DNA of 64,000 nt from JASJBU01 sp039714735 (GTDB taxonomy: Bacteria > Pseudomonadota > Gammaproteobacteria > Chromatiales > Chromatiaceae), in the NCBI GenBank assembly GCA_039714735.1, contig JBDLIT010000001.1, forward strand, positions 45,553 through 109,552, read 5' to 3'. A program made the translations under genes and the position numbers. Shown here piece by piece: positions 50,189-59,654 of this stretch. Positions within the stretch are counted from its first letter, which is position 1, and each line of letters starts with the position of its first letter. The notes beneath the pieces were generated by a model, which saw nothing but the letters and a program-made list of their open reading frames with translations, made no database searches and was not told the DNA's origin.

Positions 50189-51225
50189 AACTGACATACA
50201 ATAAATTTCAACGTCCCTTAAGCACGAAGGGCGTTACATTGGTAGAACTGATGATCGCTGTGGCATTGGGTCTGCTGTTGACGGCGGGCGCTATCAGTAT
50301 CTTCGTAAGCAGTAAGCAGATTTACCGCACTGAAGATGCAATGAGCCGGAATCAGGAAAATGGCAGATTTATTACAGATTTTCTAGCGCGAAAAATCCGT
50401 ATGGCTGGATTTACGGGTTGTTCGAACTTAGAGGAGCTCGAACCCGTGGTTATTGCAGACCCAGCACCTATCGGTGGGTTTTCTTTTGATTCTGCCCTCA
50501 TAGGTTATGAAGGCAATGGTACAAATAAAACAAAAACATGGGTTAATCCATCAACAATTGTACGTGTGGCTGGGACTGATATCGTTACTATCGGCAGTGG
50601 TGGGGAGTGTGGCGCCGATTTGACAGGAAATATGGATACAGTCAACGCGAATATCCAAATCGCAGGAGGCGGAGGCGATTGTGGATTTGAGGCAAATGAC
50701 TATCTTCTGCTTACGGATTGCGAAACGGCTGATTTGTTCAGGGCCAGCAGTGTATCCGAGGCAAGCGGCAAGATTACCGTTGCCCATGCGGAAAATGTTA
50801 ATACAGAAAATTTTTTATCGAAAACCTACCAGGCTGGTTCGGGTCTCTATCATTTCCAGCAGACAACTTATTTTATTGGAACGGCCCCGAGCGGAAATCC
50901 ATCTCTCTATCGGATATTGCACAAAGATCCGCTAGTAACCCAAGAGTTGATAGAAAATGTGCAGGATATGCAGTTTCTATATGGAGTGGATACTGGTGTT
51001 GATGGGGTCATAGACGTCTATCAGGATGCATCGGACGTGGATGATTGGGCTCGTGTTCTCGGCGCTAGAATAAGTCTTTTGCTACGCAGTGATGAGGATA
51101 ATGTGACCATGCAGCCGCAAACGATTACCTTTAATGGCGCCAGCGTCAATACTGGACCAGGTGCGGACCACCGTTTGCGTACGGTTTTTAATTCAACTGT
51201 GACAGTTAGAAATAGGGTGCCATGA
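50185..51225 (+). CDS. pilW: PilW-type minor pilin
   Basis: A 346-residue prepilin with the site G-VTLVELMIAVALGLLLTAGAISIF (Val instead of Phe at +1) and the PilW continuation RTEDAMSRNQENGRFITDFLARKIRMAGFTGC. It is larger than the other minor pilins, as usual for PilW. It overlaps pilV by ATGA and pilX by 4 bases. Cysteine pairs are likely (FTGC, GGECG, GGDCG, LTDCE). It belongs to the tip-initiation complex with PilV, PilX and PilY1. Confidence 0.88.
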   Translation: MKLTYNKFQRPLSTKGVTLVELMIAVALGLLLTAGAISIFVSSKQIYRTEDAMSRNQENGRFITDFLARKIRMAGFTGCSNLEELEPVVIADPAPIGGFSFDSALIGYEGNGTNKTKTWVNPSTIVRVAGTDIVTIGSGGECGADLTGNMDTVNANIQIAGGGGDCGFEANDYLLLTDCETADLFRASSVSEASGKITVAHAENVNTENFLSKTYQAGSGLYHFQQTTYFIGTAPSGNPSLYRILHKDPLVTQELIENVQDMQFLYGVDTGVDGVIDVYQDASDVDDWARVLGARISLLLRSDEDNVTMQPQTITFNGASVNTGPGADHRLRTVFNSTVTVRNRVP

Positions 51226-51788
51226 TGAAATATTTTAAGGCCGTCAATGGCGGAACAGATATCAAGGCACAGCAGGGTAGCGTGCTGGTTATTTCATTGA
51301 TCTTACTGCTTGTAATGACCTTGCTCGGTCTTTCATCCATGCAAACCAGTGTAATGGAAGAGATGATGGCTGGTAATACGAAAGACCAGAATCTGGCATT
51401 TCAATCAGCGGAAGCCGCATTGAGGGATGCCGAGGTTCGTATTCTTGGCTATTCTTCAGAGCCGACCCCCGCAGCTGATGGATCAAGCGGAGTGTGGATA
51501 AAAAATTCACCGGACGTTGCAACAATCAATGCTGTTAGTTGGTGGTGTGAGTCTAATATTAACGAGACATGGTGGACTGGTAATGGTATTGCCTTTAGTG
51601 GTGTTTTGAGTGGTACTAGTGTCCCCTATTCGCTAGTTGAAGAGGATGACTTTGTGAAGGACAGTTTGAATGTGGGGCAGCAACAGGATGAGTCCGGGAA
51701 GGTTTATTATCGTTTAAGTTCGCGTGGTACGGGTGGTAGCAACCAAGCACTTTCCCTGCTTCGCAGTACGTATTCTAGAAGGTACTAA
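51222..51788 (+). CDS. pilX: PilX-type minor pilin
   Basis: A 188-residue protein with the N-terminal helix QQGSVLVISLILLLVMTLLGLSSMQTSVMEEMMAGNTKDQNLAFQSAEAALRDAE, the standard PilX pattern with Ser in place of the usual Phe after the processing glycine. It starts at ATG 51222 (a second ATG directly follows) and lies just before pilY1. It helps place PilY1 at the pilus tip. Confidence 0.87.
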   Translation: MMKYFKAVNGGTDIKAQQGSVLVISLILLLVMTLLGLSSMQTSVMEEMMAGNTKDQNLAFQSAEAALRDAEVRILGYSSEPTPAADGSSGVWIKNSPDVATINAVSWWCESNINETWWTGNGIAFSGVLSGTSVPYSLVEEDDFVKDSLNVGQQQDESGKVYYRLSSRGTGGSNQALSLLRSTYSRRY

Positions 51789-51792
51789 TGCC

Positions 51793-54700
51793 ATGAAGAT
51801 CAGACAAATTATTTCGTCCATTACTTATGGGTGTCTGATTGGTTTATCAATGACCAAGCCTAGTCAGTCAGCCGACTTGTCAATAGCGGATGTTCCTCTT
51901 TTCCTTGTCTCCATTAAACCTTCCATCATGGTGATGCTGGATAATTCCGGCAGCATGAAATCGGCAATGTATACCACTGGATTCGATGCTACTGTGGATT
52001 ACTACGGTATCTTCGAGGCCACTGCAAATTACGAATACGACCCAACCATTGCTGTCAATAGTGCCGCATACAATCCTGTCAGTATCGATACGAGCAAAAC
52101 CGGGGCTTTTGTGGCGTCGAACTGCACACCGTCAAATGCTGATCTGACCTGTTGGAGTGGGCGTTATTTAAATTGGCTAACCACCAGGCGTATCGATGCA
52201 TCCCGCATGGTCATGGTGGGCGGTAAACTGGAAAGCACAGCAGGTTACGCTTATGGCGGCAGCTATCAGTACAAGATTGTGGGTAACAACGAGTATGCCG
52301 ATCGGGATATAACTAAAACTTACTCCAGCAGTTCCAATGTCTCTCCCGTGCCCGACGATACCTCGGTGATGGTTTATTCCCCCGCAGATGCGAATGGCGG
52401 GGCGATACAAAACACCTATGATCCCTATGGCAAGATTACTGTCGGAGGAAGCGGCGGTATTATTTACGACTCGGGTGGCTCGATAGTAGGTGAGTTTGGC
52501 AAGCAGGACATTTTAGCTTCGATTGATGTAAATGGGGATTTGACGAGCTGGAGTACCGTTTCGTTGAGAAACACCTATACCAATCCGGTTGTGATTGCTA
52601 CACCTCCGACCTTTAATGGCGGTGATCCCAGTGTCGTACGCCTCAAGGATGTTGCTGCCACCAGTTTTCAGATAACCATCCAGGAGTGGGAATACAATGA
52701 TGGCAACCACACCGGTGAGGAAGTCTCATATGTCGTTATGGAAGCAGGGAGCCACACTTTGCCCGACGGTATTGATGTCAAAGCTGGCAGTATAAGCACG
52801 AGTGCCGTATATGATAATGGCGGAACCTGCAATTTGCTGACTTCGAGCAGCCATACGGAAAGTTTTACATTAACCTCCCCGGTTGTCATTGCTTCAGTCA
52901 TGACATTCAATGGCCCTGAAGCCGTCACGAGCAGGGTTTGGGATGTGAGCGATAGTGGATTTACCGTCGCCTTACAAGAGGAACAAGATCCCGTTTCATC
53001 AGCACATAGCACTGAGATCGTTGGTTATATCGCATTTGAAGAGGGCACATTGACCGATGCCGCCAATGTATGGTCGCTTGAGGCCGGTACTGTTTCCGGA
53101 GTCACGCATGATCAGGCCAATGCAACTTTTACCTCGGCTTTCAATGGCGTGCCCACCTTTGTTGCCGCTATGCAGACCAAGAATGATGATGACACGGCCG
53201 TCTTAAGGCTGGACGAACTCAGTAGTTCTGTTGCCACGCTGCATATCGAAGAGGAGCAGTCCTGTGAAATTGATGTGACTCATTCGAGCGAGGATGTAGG
53301 CTATATAGCCCTGCGTGGCTCTGCCGATTTGAACATCGCATTGGCTGTCGACACAAAGCCCCAAGGCCTATTACAGGATCTTTCCGATGGCGTAAGGCTT
53401 GGTGTGTCATTTTATCGATACAATCCGGATGCCAATGATATCTATAATCAGAATGTCCAGGGCGGCACGATCCGCTTCAAGATCCCGATTAATCCGTTTG
53501 TCAAAAAACCCAGTGACACCAGCTTGCCCGCAGGTGAGATTGGTTATACAGAACTGGATGGATACATCGGCACTGCCATAGATGACATAGTGAATGCAGT
53601 CAATAAATACCCTCTGGTGTGGGGAACGACCCCGATAGCTGAGAATCTTTGGGAAGTGGTCCAATACTTCGAACAGGATACGCCCTACTATACCGATGTT
53701 GTCACAGGTTTTGCCGATTTCGATATCGCTAACGATTCGAATCCAGAGCGGGATCCATTCTATTTTCCAGATTATAGCTCCAAACTCTATTGCAGCAGCC
53801 CGAGTGTGGTGATCTTTACTGATGGATTTCCATACAAGGATGCTGATATACCAGTGGCGATTCAGGACTATGATGAGGATAGCCATACTGATGATGTGGC
53901 TGATACTGATATCAATGCACAGGGTAAGGATAACCTGGATGATGTGGCCTACTGGGCCTTCTGTGACAAATCAACTGGGGCCTGTCCTTATAATGGGACA
54001 CCGGAGGATGGTACGAGAGATCTACGGGACGATTTGAGTGGCGATCAGTATCTCACCATCTACACAGTAGGGTTTGCCGACGGCGACATTCGTCAAGTAT
54101 TGGAGGATACGGCATATAATGCTGGTGGTGAACGATATGCGGCAGAAGGTGGGCTGGAGCTGAAGACCGCTCTCAAGCAAGTCTTTTCTGCGGCTATGTC
54201 CAGGTCTTCCGCCTCATCCGTGGCAGTGAACACAGGTAGTATCACCGGTAGCAGTAAATTATATCAAGCCGTATTCGACGGTACTGATTGGAGTGGCGAT
54301 ATCGAGGCATTTGCCGTTAATTTAGATGGTTCCATCGCGGCCACGCCGAGCTGGAAAGCATCAGATAATCTGCCTATCCATACTGATCGTCACATCATTA
54401 CTTATGACGGTACAATTGGTCAGCCGTTTCAATGGGCGAATATCACTGTTGATCAGCAAACACTGTTGGGGAGTGAGGAGGTACTGAATTATCTGCGGGG
54501 TGATTCAAGCCTTGAAGAGTCTTCTGGAGGTTCCTTTCGGGATCGGACTAAACTGCTTGGGGATTTTATCAACTCTGCGCCGGTTTGGCTTGGCGGGCCG
54601 GCTATGCACTATCCTGATAATTGGGGTGATACGGCTGCAGAGAATGTATCTCCTTACTCAACATTTAAGAGTAACAACAGCAACAGAATTGGTATGGTCT

Positions 54701-56202
54701 ATGCTGGCTCGAATGACGGCATGATGCACGCCTTTAACGCAGACACTGGTGCGGAACTCTTCGCTTATGTTCCTGGGGTTGTCTATTCTGATCTTGCGAA
54801 TCTCACTCTTCCTGATTACGCTCATCAGTATTATGTGGATGGTTCAGTAACCGTAGTGGATGCATTTTTTACCTCCTGGCATACCGTGCTGACGGCTGGC
54901 CTGAATGCCGGAGGACAGGGTGTATATGCGCTTGACGTGACCTATCCAGGTGATTTTTCGACAGAAGCCGGTGGTGCTGCAAATGTACTCTGGGAATTCG
55001 ATGACGGTGATGACTCGGATCTGGGTTATACCTACAGTCAGCCCAATGTCGTCAGACTCCAGGATGATTCTTGGGCTGTGATCTTCGGTAACGGCTACAA
55101 TAATACGGAGGTTGATAATCATGTGAGTGCTGACGGAAATGCCGTGCTCTATATTGTGGATGTTTCTGATGGCAGTCTAATAAAGAAACTGGATACGGGA
55201 GAGGGAACAGCGGATGATCCAACAGGAAATGGGCGACCCAACGGGTTTGCCACGGTATCCCCTGTTGATGTGACTGGAGACTCGATAGTTGACTATGTCT
55301 ATGCGGGGGATTTGTTCGGAAACATGTGGAAGTTCGATTTGAACAACAGTAATAAAACCCAATGGGATGTGGCCTATGGAAAACCGCTCTTCACAGCCTG
55401 TGCCGGCCTGACCTGCGATGCATCCAATTCCCAACCGATTACAACACGTCCACAGGTTGGGCGTCATCCGTCCGCCCCCGGTTATATAGTCTATTTCGGC
55501 ACGGGAAAGTATTTTGAGTTCAATGATGATTCAAGTGCTTCCCAGGTTACTCAGAGTTTCTATGGCATATGGGATAAGGATGAAGGTACGTTATCGACAA
55601 CATTAGGTCGTTCAAGCCTGTTGCAGCAGAGCATACTGGCAGAGATTGATGTTAACTCAGATAGCGTTGACGATTATCGGATCACAAGTAACGAATCAAT
55701 AGACTGGACATCACACATGGGTTGGTACATGGATCTTGTGAATACCGAAGGTGGCAACACAGACAACAAAGGTGAAAGGCAGATCAGTGCCTCTATTCTG
55801 CGTGAGGACCGAATTATTTTTACCACCATGATACCCGAAGACAATCCTTGTTCAGCTGGAGGAACCGGTTGGTTGATGGAACTCGATGCCAATGATGGGA
55901 GTCTCTTGGAATTTACACCATTCGACGTCAATAATGACGGAAAATTTGATGAAGATGATTACATTCAAGCAACGATAGATGTCGATGGAGATGGAGATGT
56001 AGACGATGATGATAAGCTTCCACCAAGCGGTGTAAAGTCACAAGTGGGAATTATTCCCATGCCGGCAATCCTCGCAGATCCGAAGAATGACAAAGAGTAT
56101 AAATACACCCCTGGCACCAAGGGCGATATACAGGTAACCACGGAAAATCCGGGACCAGGTGCGAGAGGCCGGCAATCCTGGTCTGAATTGAATTGTCAAT
56201 GA
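51793..56202 (+). CDS. pilY1: PilY1-like pilus tip adhesin with split VWA domain
   Basis: About 1469 residues from ATG 51793 (AGAAGG upstream), with a signal peptide ending near QSADLS. A von Willebrand A domain begins at residue 45 with the metal site DNSGSM; it is interrupted at about 260-512 by three related beta-type repeats (VVIATPPTFNG..IQEWEY..SYVVMEAG, VVIASVMTFNG..GYIAFEEG, PTFVAAMQTKN..VGYIALRG), then resumes. The C-terminal half is the PilY1/PilC beta-propeller (MVYAGSNDGMMHAFNADTGAELFAYVPG). It has an RGD at YLRGDSS and calcium-type Asp clusters near the end (DVNNDGKFDEDD, DVDGDGDVDDDDK). It promotes pilus assembly and surface sensing. Confidence 0.93.
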   Translation: MKIRQIISSITYGCLIGLSMTKPSQSADLSIADVPLFLVSIKPSIMVMLDNSGSMKSAMYTTGFDATVDYYGIFEATANYEYDPTIAVNSAAYNPVSIDTSKTGAFVASNCTPSNADLTCWSGRYLNWLTTRRIDASRMVMVGGKLESTAGYAYGGSYQYKIVGNNEYADRDITKTYSSSSNVSPVPDDTSVMVYSPADANGGAIQNTYDPYGKITVGGSGGIIYDSGGSIVGEFGKQDILASIDVNGDLTSWSTVSLRNTYTNPVVIATPPTFNGGDPSVVRLKDVAATSFQITIQEWEYNDGNHTGEEVSYVVMEAGSHTLPDGIDVKAGSISTSAVYDNGGTCNLLTSSSHTESFTLTSPVVIASVMTFNGPEAVTSRVWDVSDSGFTVALQEEQDPVSSAHSTEIVGYIAFEEGTLTDAANVWSLEAGTVSGVTHDQANATFTSAFNGVPTFVAAMQTKNDDDTAVLRLDELSSSVATLHIEEEQSCEIDVTHSSEDVGYIALRGSADLNIALAVDTKPQGLLQDLSDGVRLGVSFYRYNPDANDIYNQNVQGGTIRFKIPINPFVKKPSDTSLPAGEIGYTELDGYIGTAIDDIVNAVNKYPLVWGTTPIAENLWEVVQYFEQDTPYYTDVVTGFADFDIANDSNPERDPFYFPDYSSKLYCSSPSVVIFTDGFPYKDADIPVAIQDYDEDSHTDDVADTDINAQGKDNLDDVAYWAFCDKSTGACPYNGTPEDGTRDLRDDLSGDQYLTIYTVGFADGDIRQVLEDTAYNAGGERYAAEGGLELKTALKQVFSAAMSRSSASSVAVNTGSITGSSKLYQAVFDGTDWSGDIEAFAVNLDGSIAATPSWKASDNLPIHTDRHIITYDGTIGQPFQWANITVDQQTLLGSEEVLNYLRGDSSLEESSGGSFRDRTKLLGDFINSAPVWLGGPAMHYPDNWGDTAAENVSPYSTFKSNNSNRIGMVYAGSNDGMMHAFNADTGAELFAYVPGVVYSDLANLTLPDYAHQYYVDGSVTVVDAFFTSWHTVLTAGLNAGGQGVYALDVTYPGDFSTEAGGAANVLWEFDDGDDSDLGYTYSQPNVVRLQDDSWAVIFGNGYNNTEVDNHVSADGNAVLYIVDVSDGSLIKKLDTGEGTADDPTGNGRPNGFATVSPVDVTGDSIVDYVYAGDLFGNMWKFDLNNSNKTQWDVAYGKPLFTACAGLTCDASNSQPITTRPQVGRHPSAPGYIVYFGTGKYFEFNDDSSASQVTQSFYGIWDKDEGTLSTTLGRSSLLQQSILAEIDVNSDSVDDYRITSNESIDWTSHMGWYMDLVNTEGGNTDNKGERQISASILREDRIIFTTMIPEDNPCSAGGTGWLMELDANDGSLLEFTPFDVNNDGKFDEDDYIQATIDVDGDGDVDDDDKLPPSGVKSQVGIIPMPAILADPKNDKEYKYTPGTKGDIQVTTENPGPGARGRQSWSELNCQ

Positions 56203-56296
56203 TTTGGAAAAAGGGTATTGAGAGGTAGATTGGCTATTAATTACCTTTCCCTAACTGAAATGTGGCTGTCGATGGTATTGGAGGTCTAAGGGGACA

Positions 56297-56716
56297 ATGC
56301 GTAAGTATTACTTAATTAAGGGCTTTACCTTGATCGAATTGATGATAGTCGTGGCTATTGTTGGCATCCTTGCCGCCATTGCGTATCCATCATATGTAGA
56401 ACAAACAAGAAAAGCGCGGCGGAATGATGCACAGGGCGTGCTTATTGAACTTGCTCAGTATATGCAGCGTTTTTATACCGAGAACAATCGGTATGATCAG
56501 GACCTGGGAGGCAATGCGGTAGCCGTGCCTGCAGCGCTTGCGCAGTCACCGAGAGATGGTGCGACAAAATTCTACAACTTGTCCTTCCAAGCTGTTGCGG
56601 CCAATACGTTTACTCTTCAGGCGGTACCGATTGTTGGAGGAGCACAAGATGGAGACACCTGCGGGACCATGACATACAGCAATACAGGTGCAAGAACTCC
56701 CGCAGCCTGTTGGTAG
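56297..56716 (+). CDS. pilE: PilE-type minor pilin
   Basis: A 139-residue prepilin with a short leader and the site G-FTLIELMIVVAIVGILAAIAYPSY, the most canonical pilin helix of the cluster, followed by RRNDAQGVLIELAQYMQRFYTENN typical of minor pilin PilE. Two C-terminal cysteines (TCGT, AACW) probably make the disulfide loop. It lies 94 bases after pilY1 and is the last gene of the operon. Confidence 0.92.
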   Translation: MRKYYLIKGFTLIELMIVVAIVGILAAIAYPSYVEQTRKARRNDAQGVLIELAQYMQRFYTENNRYDQDLGGNAVAVPAALAQSPRDGATKFYNLSFQAVAANTFTLQAVPIVGGAQDGDTCGTMTYSNTGARTPAACW

Positions 56717-56809
56717 ATTATTGCTGAGTTACACGGCTGCTCCATAATGTCGAGTAAGTGTGCATAGCCCAGTGATGAGGATGCCTGTGGATAATCTATT
56801 GGGAGGTGA

Positions 56810-57751
56810 TTAACGTTGTAAGCTTTTAGGTAGGGAAAAGGTGACTTTTTCCTCCCGCCCACTCAATTCAATAACATTGCTGGCACCGGAGGCCTTTAGT
56901 TTACCAATGACCTCTTCCACCAACACCTCTGGTGCTGAAGCGCCTGCGGTCACTCCAATCTGAAGCCTATCATTAATCCAGGACTGATTAATATCACTTG
57001 CACCATCAATCAAATGGGCCTGGGTTCCATGTTTTTCCGCTATTTCACGCAATCGATTAGAATTCGAGCTGTTTGGTGATCCAACCACCAATACCAGATC
57101 GCATTGTTCGGCAAGTTCCTTGACCGCGTCCTGCCTGTTCTGCGTCGCATAGCAGATGTCATTTTTCTTGGGGCCAATAATATTTGGAAAGTGTTGTTGC
57201 AGTGAGTTTATAACCTTCTTTGTATCGTCCATCGAAAGGGTTGTTTGGGTCACGAAGGCAATCTTCTCAGGTTGACGGAGATTCAGATTTTCTACATCTT
57301 CAACCGTTTCAACCAGATGGATCTTTGAATTATTATTGAGCTGCCTGCACTGCCCCATCGTGCCCTCGACTTCTGGGTGCCCTCGATGGCCGATCAAGAT
57401 GACGTGGTAGTCATTCCGGCAATATCGGGCAACCTCTAGATGGACTTTTGTTACCAGGGGACAGGTGGCGTCAAAAACCTGTAAGTTACGCGCCTCCGCT
57501 TCCTGTCGTACAGCCTGGGAGACGCCATGGGCACTGAATATGACGGTGTTGTCATCCGGAATATCAGAGAGCTCATCTACAAAAATGGCCCCCCGCGCCC
57601 GAAGACTCTCGACCACGAATCGATTATGTACGACTTCATGTCTGACATAGATAGGGGCTCCCAGCATTTCCAAGGCCCGTTCGACAATTTCAATGGCGCG
57701 ATCGACCCCGGCGCAGAACCCCCTGGGATTCGCAAGTAAAATGTTCTGCAT
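56810..57751 (-). CDS. ispH: IspH, 4-hydroxy-3-methylbut-2-enyl diphosphate reductase
   Basis: A 313-residue iron-sulfur enzyme that makes IPP and DMAPP in the last step of the MEP isoprenoid pathway. The three cluster cysteines are in PRGFCAGVDRAIEIVE, DATCPLVTKVH and NDICYATQNRQ. HEVVHN, GHRGHPEVEGTMGQ and SSNSNRLREIAE are also conserved. It converges with pilE and lies downstream of fkpB, matching the conserved fkpB-ispH order near pilus genes. Confidence 0.96.
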   Translation of the reverse strand: MQNILLANPRGFCAGVDRAIEIVERALEMLGAPIYVRHEVVHNRFVVESLRARGAIFVDELSDIPDDNTVIFSAHGVSQAVRQEAEARNLQVFDATCPLVTKVHLEVARYCRNDYHVILIGHRGHPEVEGTMGQCRQLNNNSKIHLVETVEDVENLNLRQPEKIAFVTQTTLSMDDTKKVINSLQQHFPNIIGPKKNDICYATQNRQDAVKELAEQCDLVLVVGSPNSSNSNRLREIAEKHGTQAHLIDGASDINQSWINDRLQIGVTAGASAPEVLVEEVIGKLKASGASNVIELSGREEKVTFSLPKSLQR

Positions 57752-57768
57752 AGGTTTCAGCCGCCCAT

Positions 57769-58227
57769 TTAAAGGGATCCGGTTTGCGGGTCTATCTGAA
57801 GGATCCTGACCCGGAACATGATGATGTGTCCCGAAAGTGGATGATTAAAGTCTATCACGGCCTCATCTTCATGAAGTTCCAGTATCTGACCCGCCACTTC
57901 ATCTCCCCCGGGGGTGGTGAATGCAATGACCTGTCCTGCTGCGATTCCCATCCCATCGGGAAATTCATTTCTCGGCATGTGCTGGATTTTTTCATCGGTC
58001 TTTGCTCCAAAGGCATCATCCCCTGAAAGGATTATCTGTTCATCAGAGCCACAGGCTAACCCAATCAGTGATTGCTCCAGTGTCTCCACCATCGTGCCGT
58101 CTCCCAAAGTAAAGGAGAGCGGAGTGTCATCAAAAGTGGATACTACCTCGGTTCCATCTTCGAGAGTCAATGAATAGTGCAGGGTTACCTGGCAATCAGG
58201 AGTGATTATATTTTTTTCTTTTGGCAT
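57769..58227 (-). CDS. fkpB: FkpB (SlpA), FKBP-type peptidyl-prolyl isomerase
   Basis: A 152-residue SlyD-like FKBP. Motifs: VTLHYSLTLEDGTEVVSTFDDTPLSFTLGDG, LEQSLIGLACGSDEQIIL, the insert-in-flap region with HMPRNEFPDG, and VIDFNHPLSGHIIMFRV. It lacks the histidine-rich tail of SlyD, as expected for FkpB. It starts 3 bases after the small gene upstream and is followed by ispH. Confidence 0.93.
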   Translation of the reverse strand: MPKEKNIITPDCQVTLHYSLTLEDGTEVVSTFDDTPLSFTLGDGTMVETLEQSLIGLACGSDEQIILSGDDAFGAKTDEKIQHMPRNEFPDGMGIAAGQVIAFTTPGGDEVAGQILELHEDEAVIDFNHPLSGHIIMFRVRILQIDPQTGSL

Positions 58228-58230
58228 GTC

Positions 58231-58461
58231 TTAGGATGCTGGTTGTTCAGCCTGGAGTTGGTGCTTCAGTGGTGCGGAAAGGTGAAATTGGTCTGCATGT
58301 TTTAACGTGCGATTCAATCTGGCTGGCGCACTGCGTCCTATGCACTGATGCTCAGGGTCCCCATCAAATGCCTTAAGCATGGCCTGAATCAGGGCAGCAG
58401 AATCAAAGCGGCTGCTGAAAGGCTGTAGCTTAAGGTTTGAAAAAGGAAATCGGATTTGCAT
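58231..58461 (-). CDS. Small protein of unknown function upstream of fkpB
   Basis: A 76-residue possible gene ending 3 bases before fkpB, in the same orientation. The sequence is basic and helical with several phenylalanines and leucines (FPFSNLKLQPFSSRFDSAALIQAML) and shows no signal peptide, membrane segment or known domain. The position suggests an operon with fkpB-ispH. It has no clear Shine-Dalgarno. It may be a real conserved small gene or an accidental open frame. Confidence 0.4.
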   Translation of the reverse strand: MQIRFPFSNLKLQPFSSRFDSAALIQAMLKAFDGDPEHQCIGRSAPARLNRTLKHADQFHLSAPLKHQLQAEQPAS

Positions 58462-58518
58462 ATGCCGGATAAAGGTCTATCATATTTCTAACGCGAAGGA
58501 TTAATAAAGGATTATAAC

Positions 58519-58722
58519 ATGCTGATTATTGATGATAATTACACCTCTTATTTGCTTCCCGTCTATGAAGTTCAGGAGGTCAGTGTAAAAGAGGCGCTGG
58601 CGCTGCTCAAATCTGATCAGAGAAACCCAGCAGATTCACTCAGCAAACATGCCGATAGCTGTTTGCCTTTGGTCGCAGGAGGTTCTTCAGGATTCCAAGG
58701 AATGGTGAGTTCATCGTTATAG
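58519..58722 (+). CDS. Small protein of unknown function
   Basis: A 67-residue frame with AAAGGA seven bases before ATG 58519, beginning MLIIDDNYTSYLLPVYEVQEV and ending in a glycine/serine-rich tail. The start region is protein-like; the tail is not distinctive. It is divergent from the gene upstream of fkpB. Unrecognised and possibly spurious. Confidence 0.4.
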   Translation: MLIIDDNYTSYLLPVYEVQEVSVKEALALLKSDQRNPADSLSKHADSCLPLVAGGSSGFQGMVSSSL

Positions 58723-58894
58723 GGACTACAAGCCAAGGCCCTTACACAAACAAGAGCATTGGATGAGGCATAGCAAAGTTATCCGGTCACCATGTTTGAT
58801 ATGCAAGGTGTCCCAAAGCGGGCAGGTTGAATAAGTCCTGCGCGCTGATCCAAAAACTAACTGTCTCGTTACCGCTGCGCCGCGGCAAGTTCAA

Positions 58895-59035
58895 TCAGGA
58901 GAGGATTTCCTGGGTAAAGAATAAAAATCCCAAAGACCCCACCAGTACTGCAACAGCGGTATATTGCAGCACTATGCAGATACCGGGTAAGTCATTACAG
59001 ACTTTACTGAAGCGGCAGAGTTTGCAGTTTTTCAT
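58895..59035 (-). CDS. 46-residue four-cysteine membrane protein
   Basis: A very small gene on the minus strand with GAGGTG four bases before ATG 59035. The protein begins MKNCKLCRFSKVCNDLPGIC, giving cysteines at 4, 7, 13 and 20 (C-x2-C-x5-C-x6-C), then one transmembrane helix (about residues 21-41, ending FLFFTQ). The pattern fits a metal- or cluster-binding cytoplasmic head on a membrane anchor. I recall similar small proteins in gammaproteobacteria but no established function. The opposite strand carries a longer TTG-started frame with no features. Confidence 0.6.
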   Translation of the reverse strand: MKNCKLCRFSKVCNDLPGICIVLQYTAVAVLVGSLGFLFFTQEILS

Positions 59036-59321
59036 GGTACACCTCACTAACTACAGAGGCCGGCATCCCTCCTGAGAAGGTTATTAACCGACTGACTTAA
59101 GAATAAACTGATCGCTCAAATCAATAACATGATTTGGCTGAGAGACAGGTGAAATATGCTTATTCGATCAATGGCTAATAATCATCGCATAGTTTTTTCA
59201 CTGGGAACAATAGTTTTTATCAAAATTCCCGGGAATATTGTAAGTATATGTTTGGAATGACTTTTATCTGGGTTGTTTACGGTTTAACATATAGGATTGA
59301 TGCCGCACTGGAGTTTGTTCG

Positions 59322-59654
59322 ATGTTAATAGAAGGGCCGTTGAAAATTGGTGTGCTTGATCAAGCTGACCAGCCTGGTCGTGAATTGCATATCGATTTTA
59401 CCTCTGAGTTTCAAATGCTTGAACTTCAAAGCCAAGCCAATGAATTTCAAGATTATCTAAAGGAACTTGAAAAGAGTATCTCTACCCTGCCGGATGACGA
59501 CCCAAACCGGGCGGGTATGCTGGTTGTGCAACAAATCGCGGAACAGTTGTCGCCACATATTAGGAATGGAGATCTGGAATTGGATGAGACCATCATCGTT
59601 GAAATGGGCAGGGATCACTCCAGCGATTCCCTCATGAGTCTGCTGGACGAATGA
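59322..59654 (+). CDS. Conserved-looking acidic protein upstream of the CnoX-like gene
   Basis: A 110-residue acidic, largely helical protein with no membrane segment (LHIDFTSEFQMLELQSQANEFQDYLKEL, PDDDPNRAGMLVVQQIAEQL). Its stop overlaps the start of the thioredoxin-like gene (ATGA), strong evidence that it is translated and works in the same unit. I do not recognise the family. It lacks a clear Shine-Dalgarno (CGATG context). Confidence 0.65.
   Translation: MLIEGPLKIGVLDQADQPGRELHIDFTSEFQMLELQSQANEFQDYLKELEKSISTLPDDDPNRAGMLVVQQIAEQLSPHIRNGDLELDETIIVEMGRDHSSDSLMSLLDE

Noticed and set aside
58827..59075. An 82-codon plus-strand frame starting with TTG
   Set aside because: It lacks a ribosome-binding site and is antisense to the 46-residue four-cysteine protein, which has better coding evidence.
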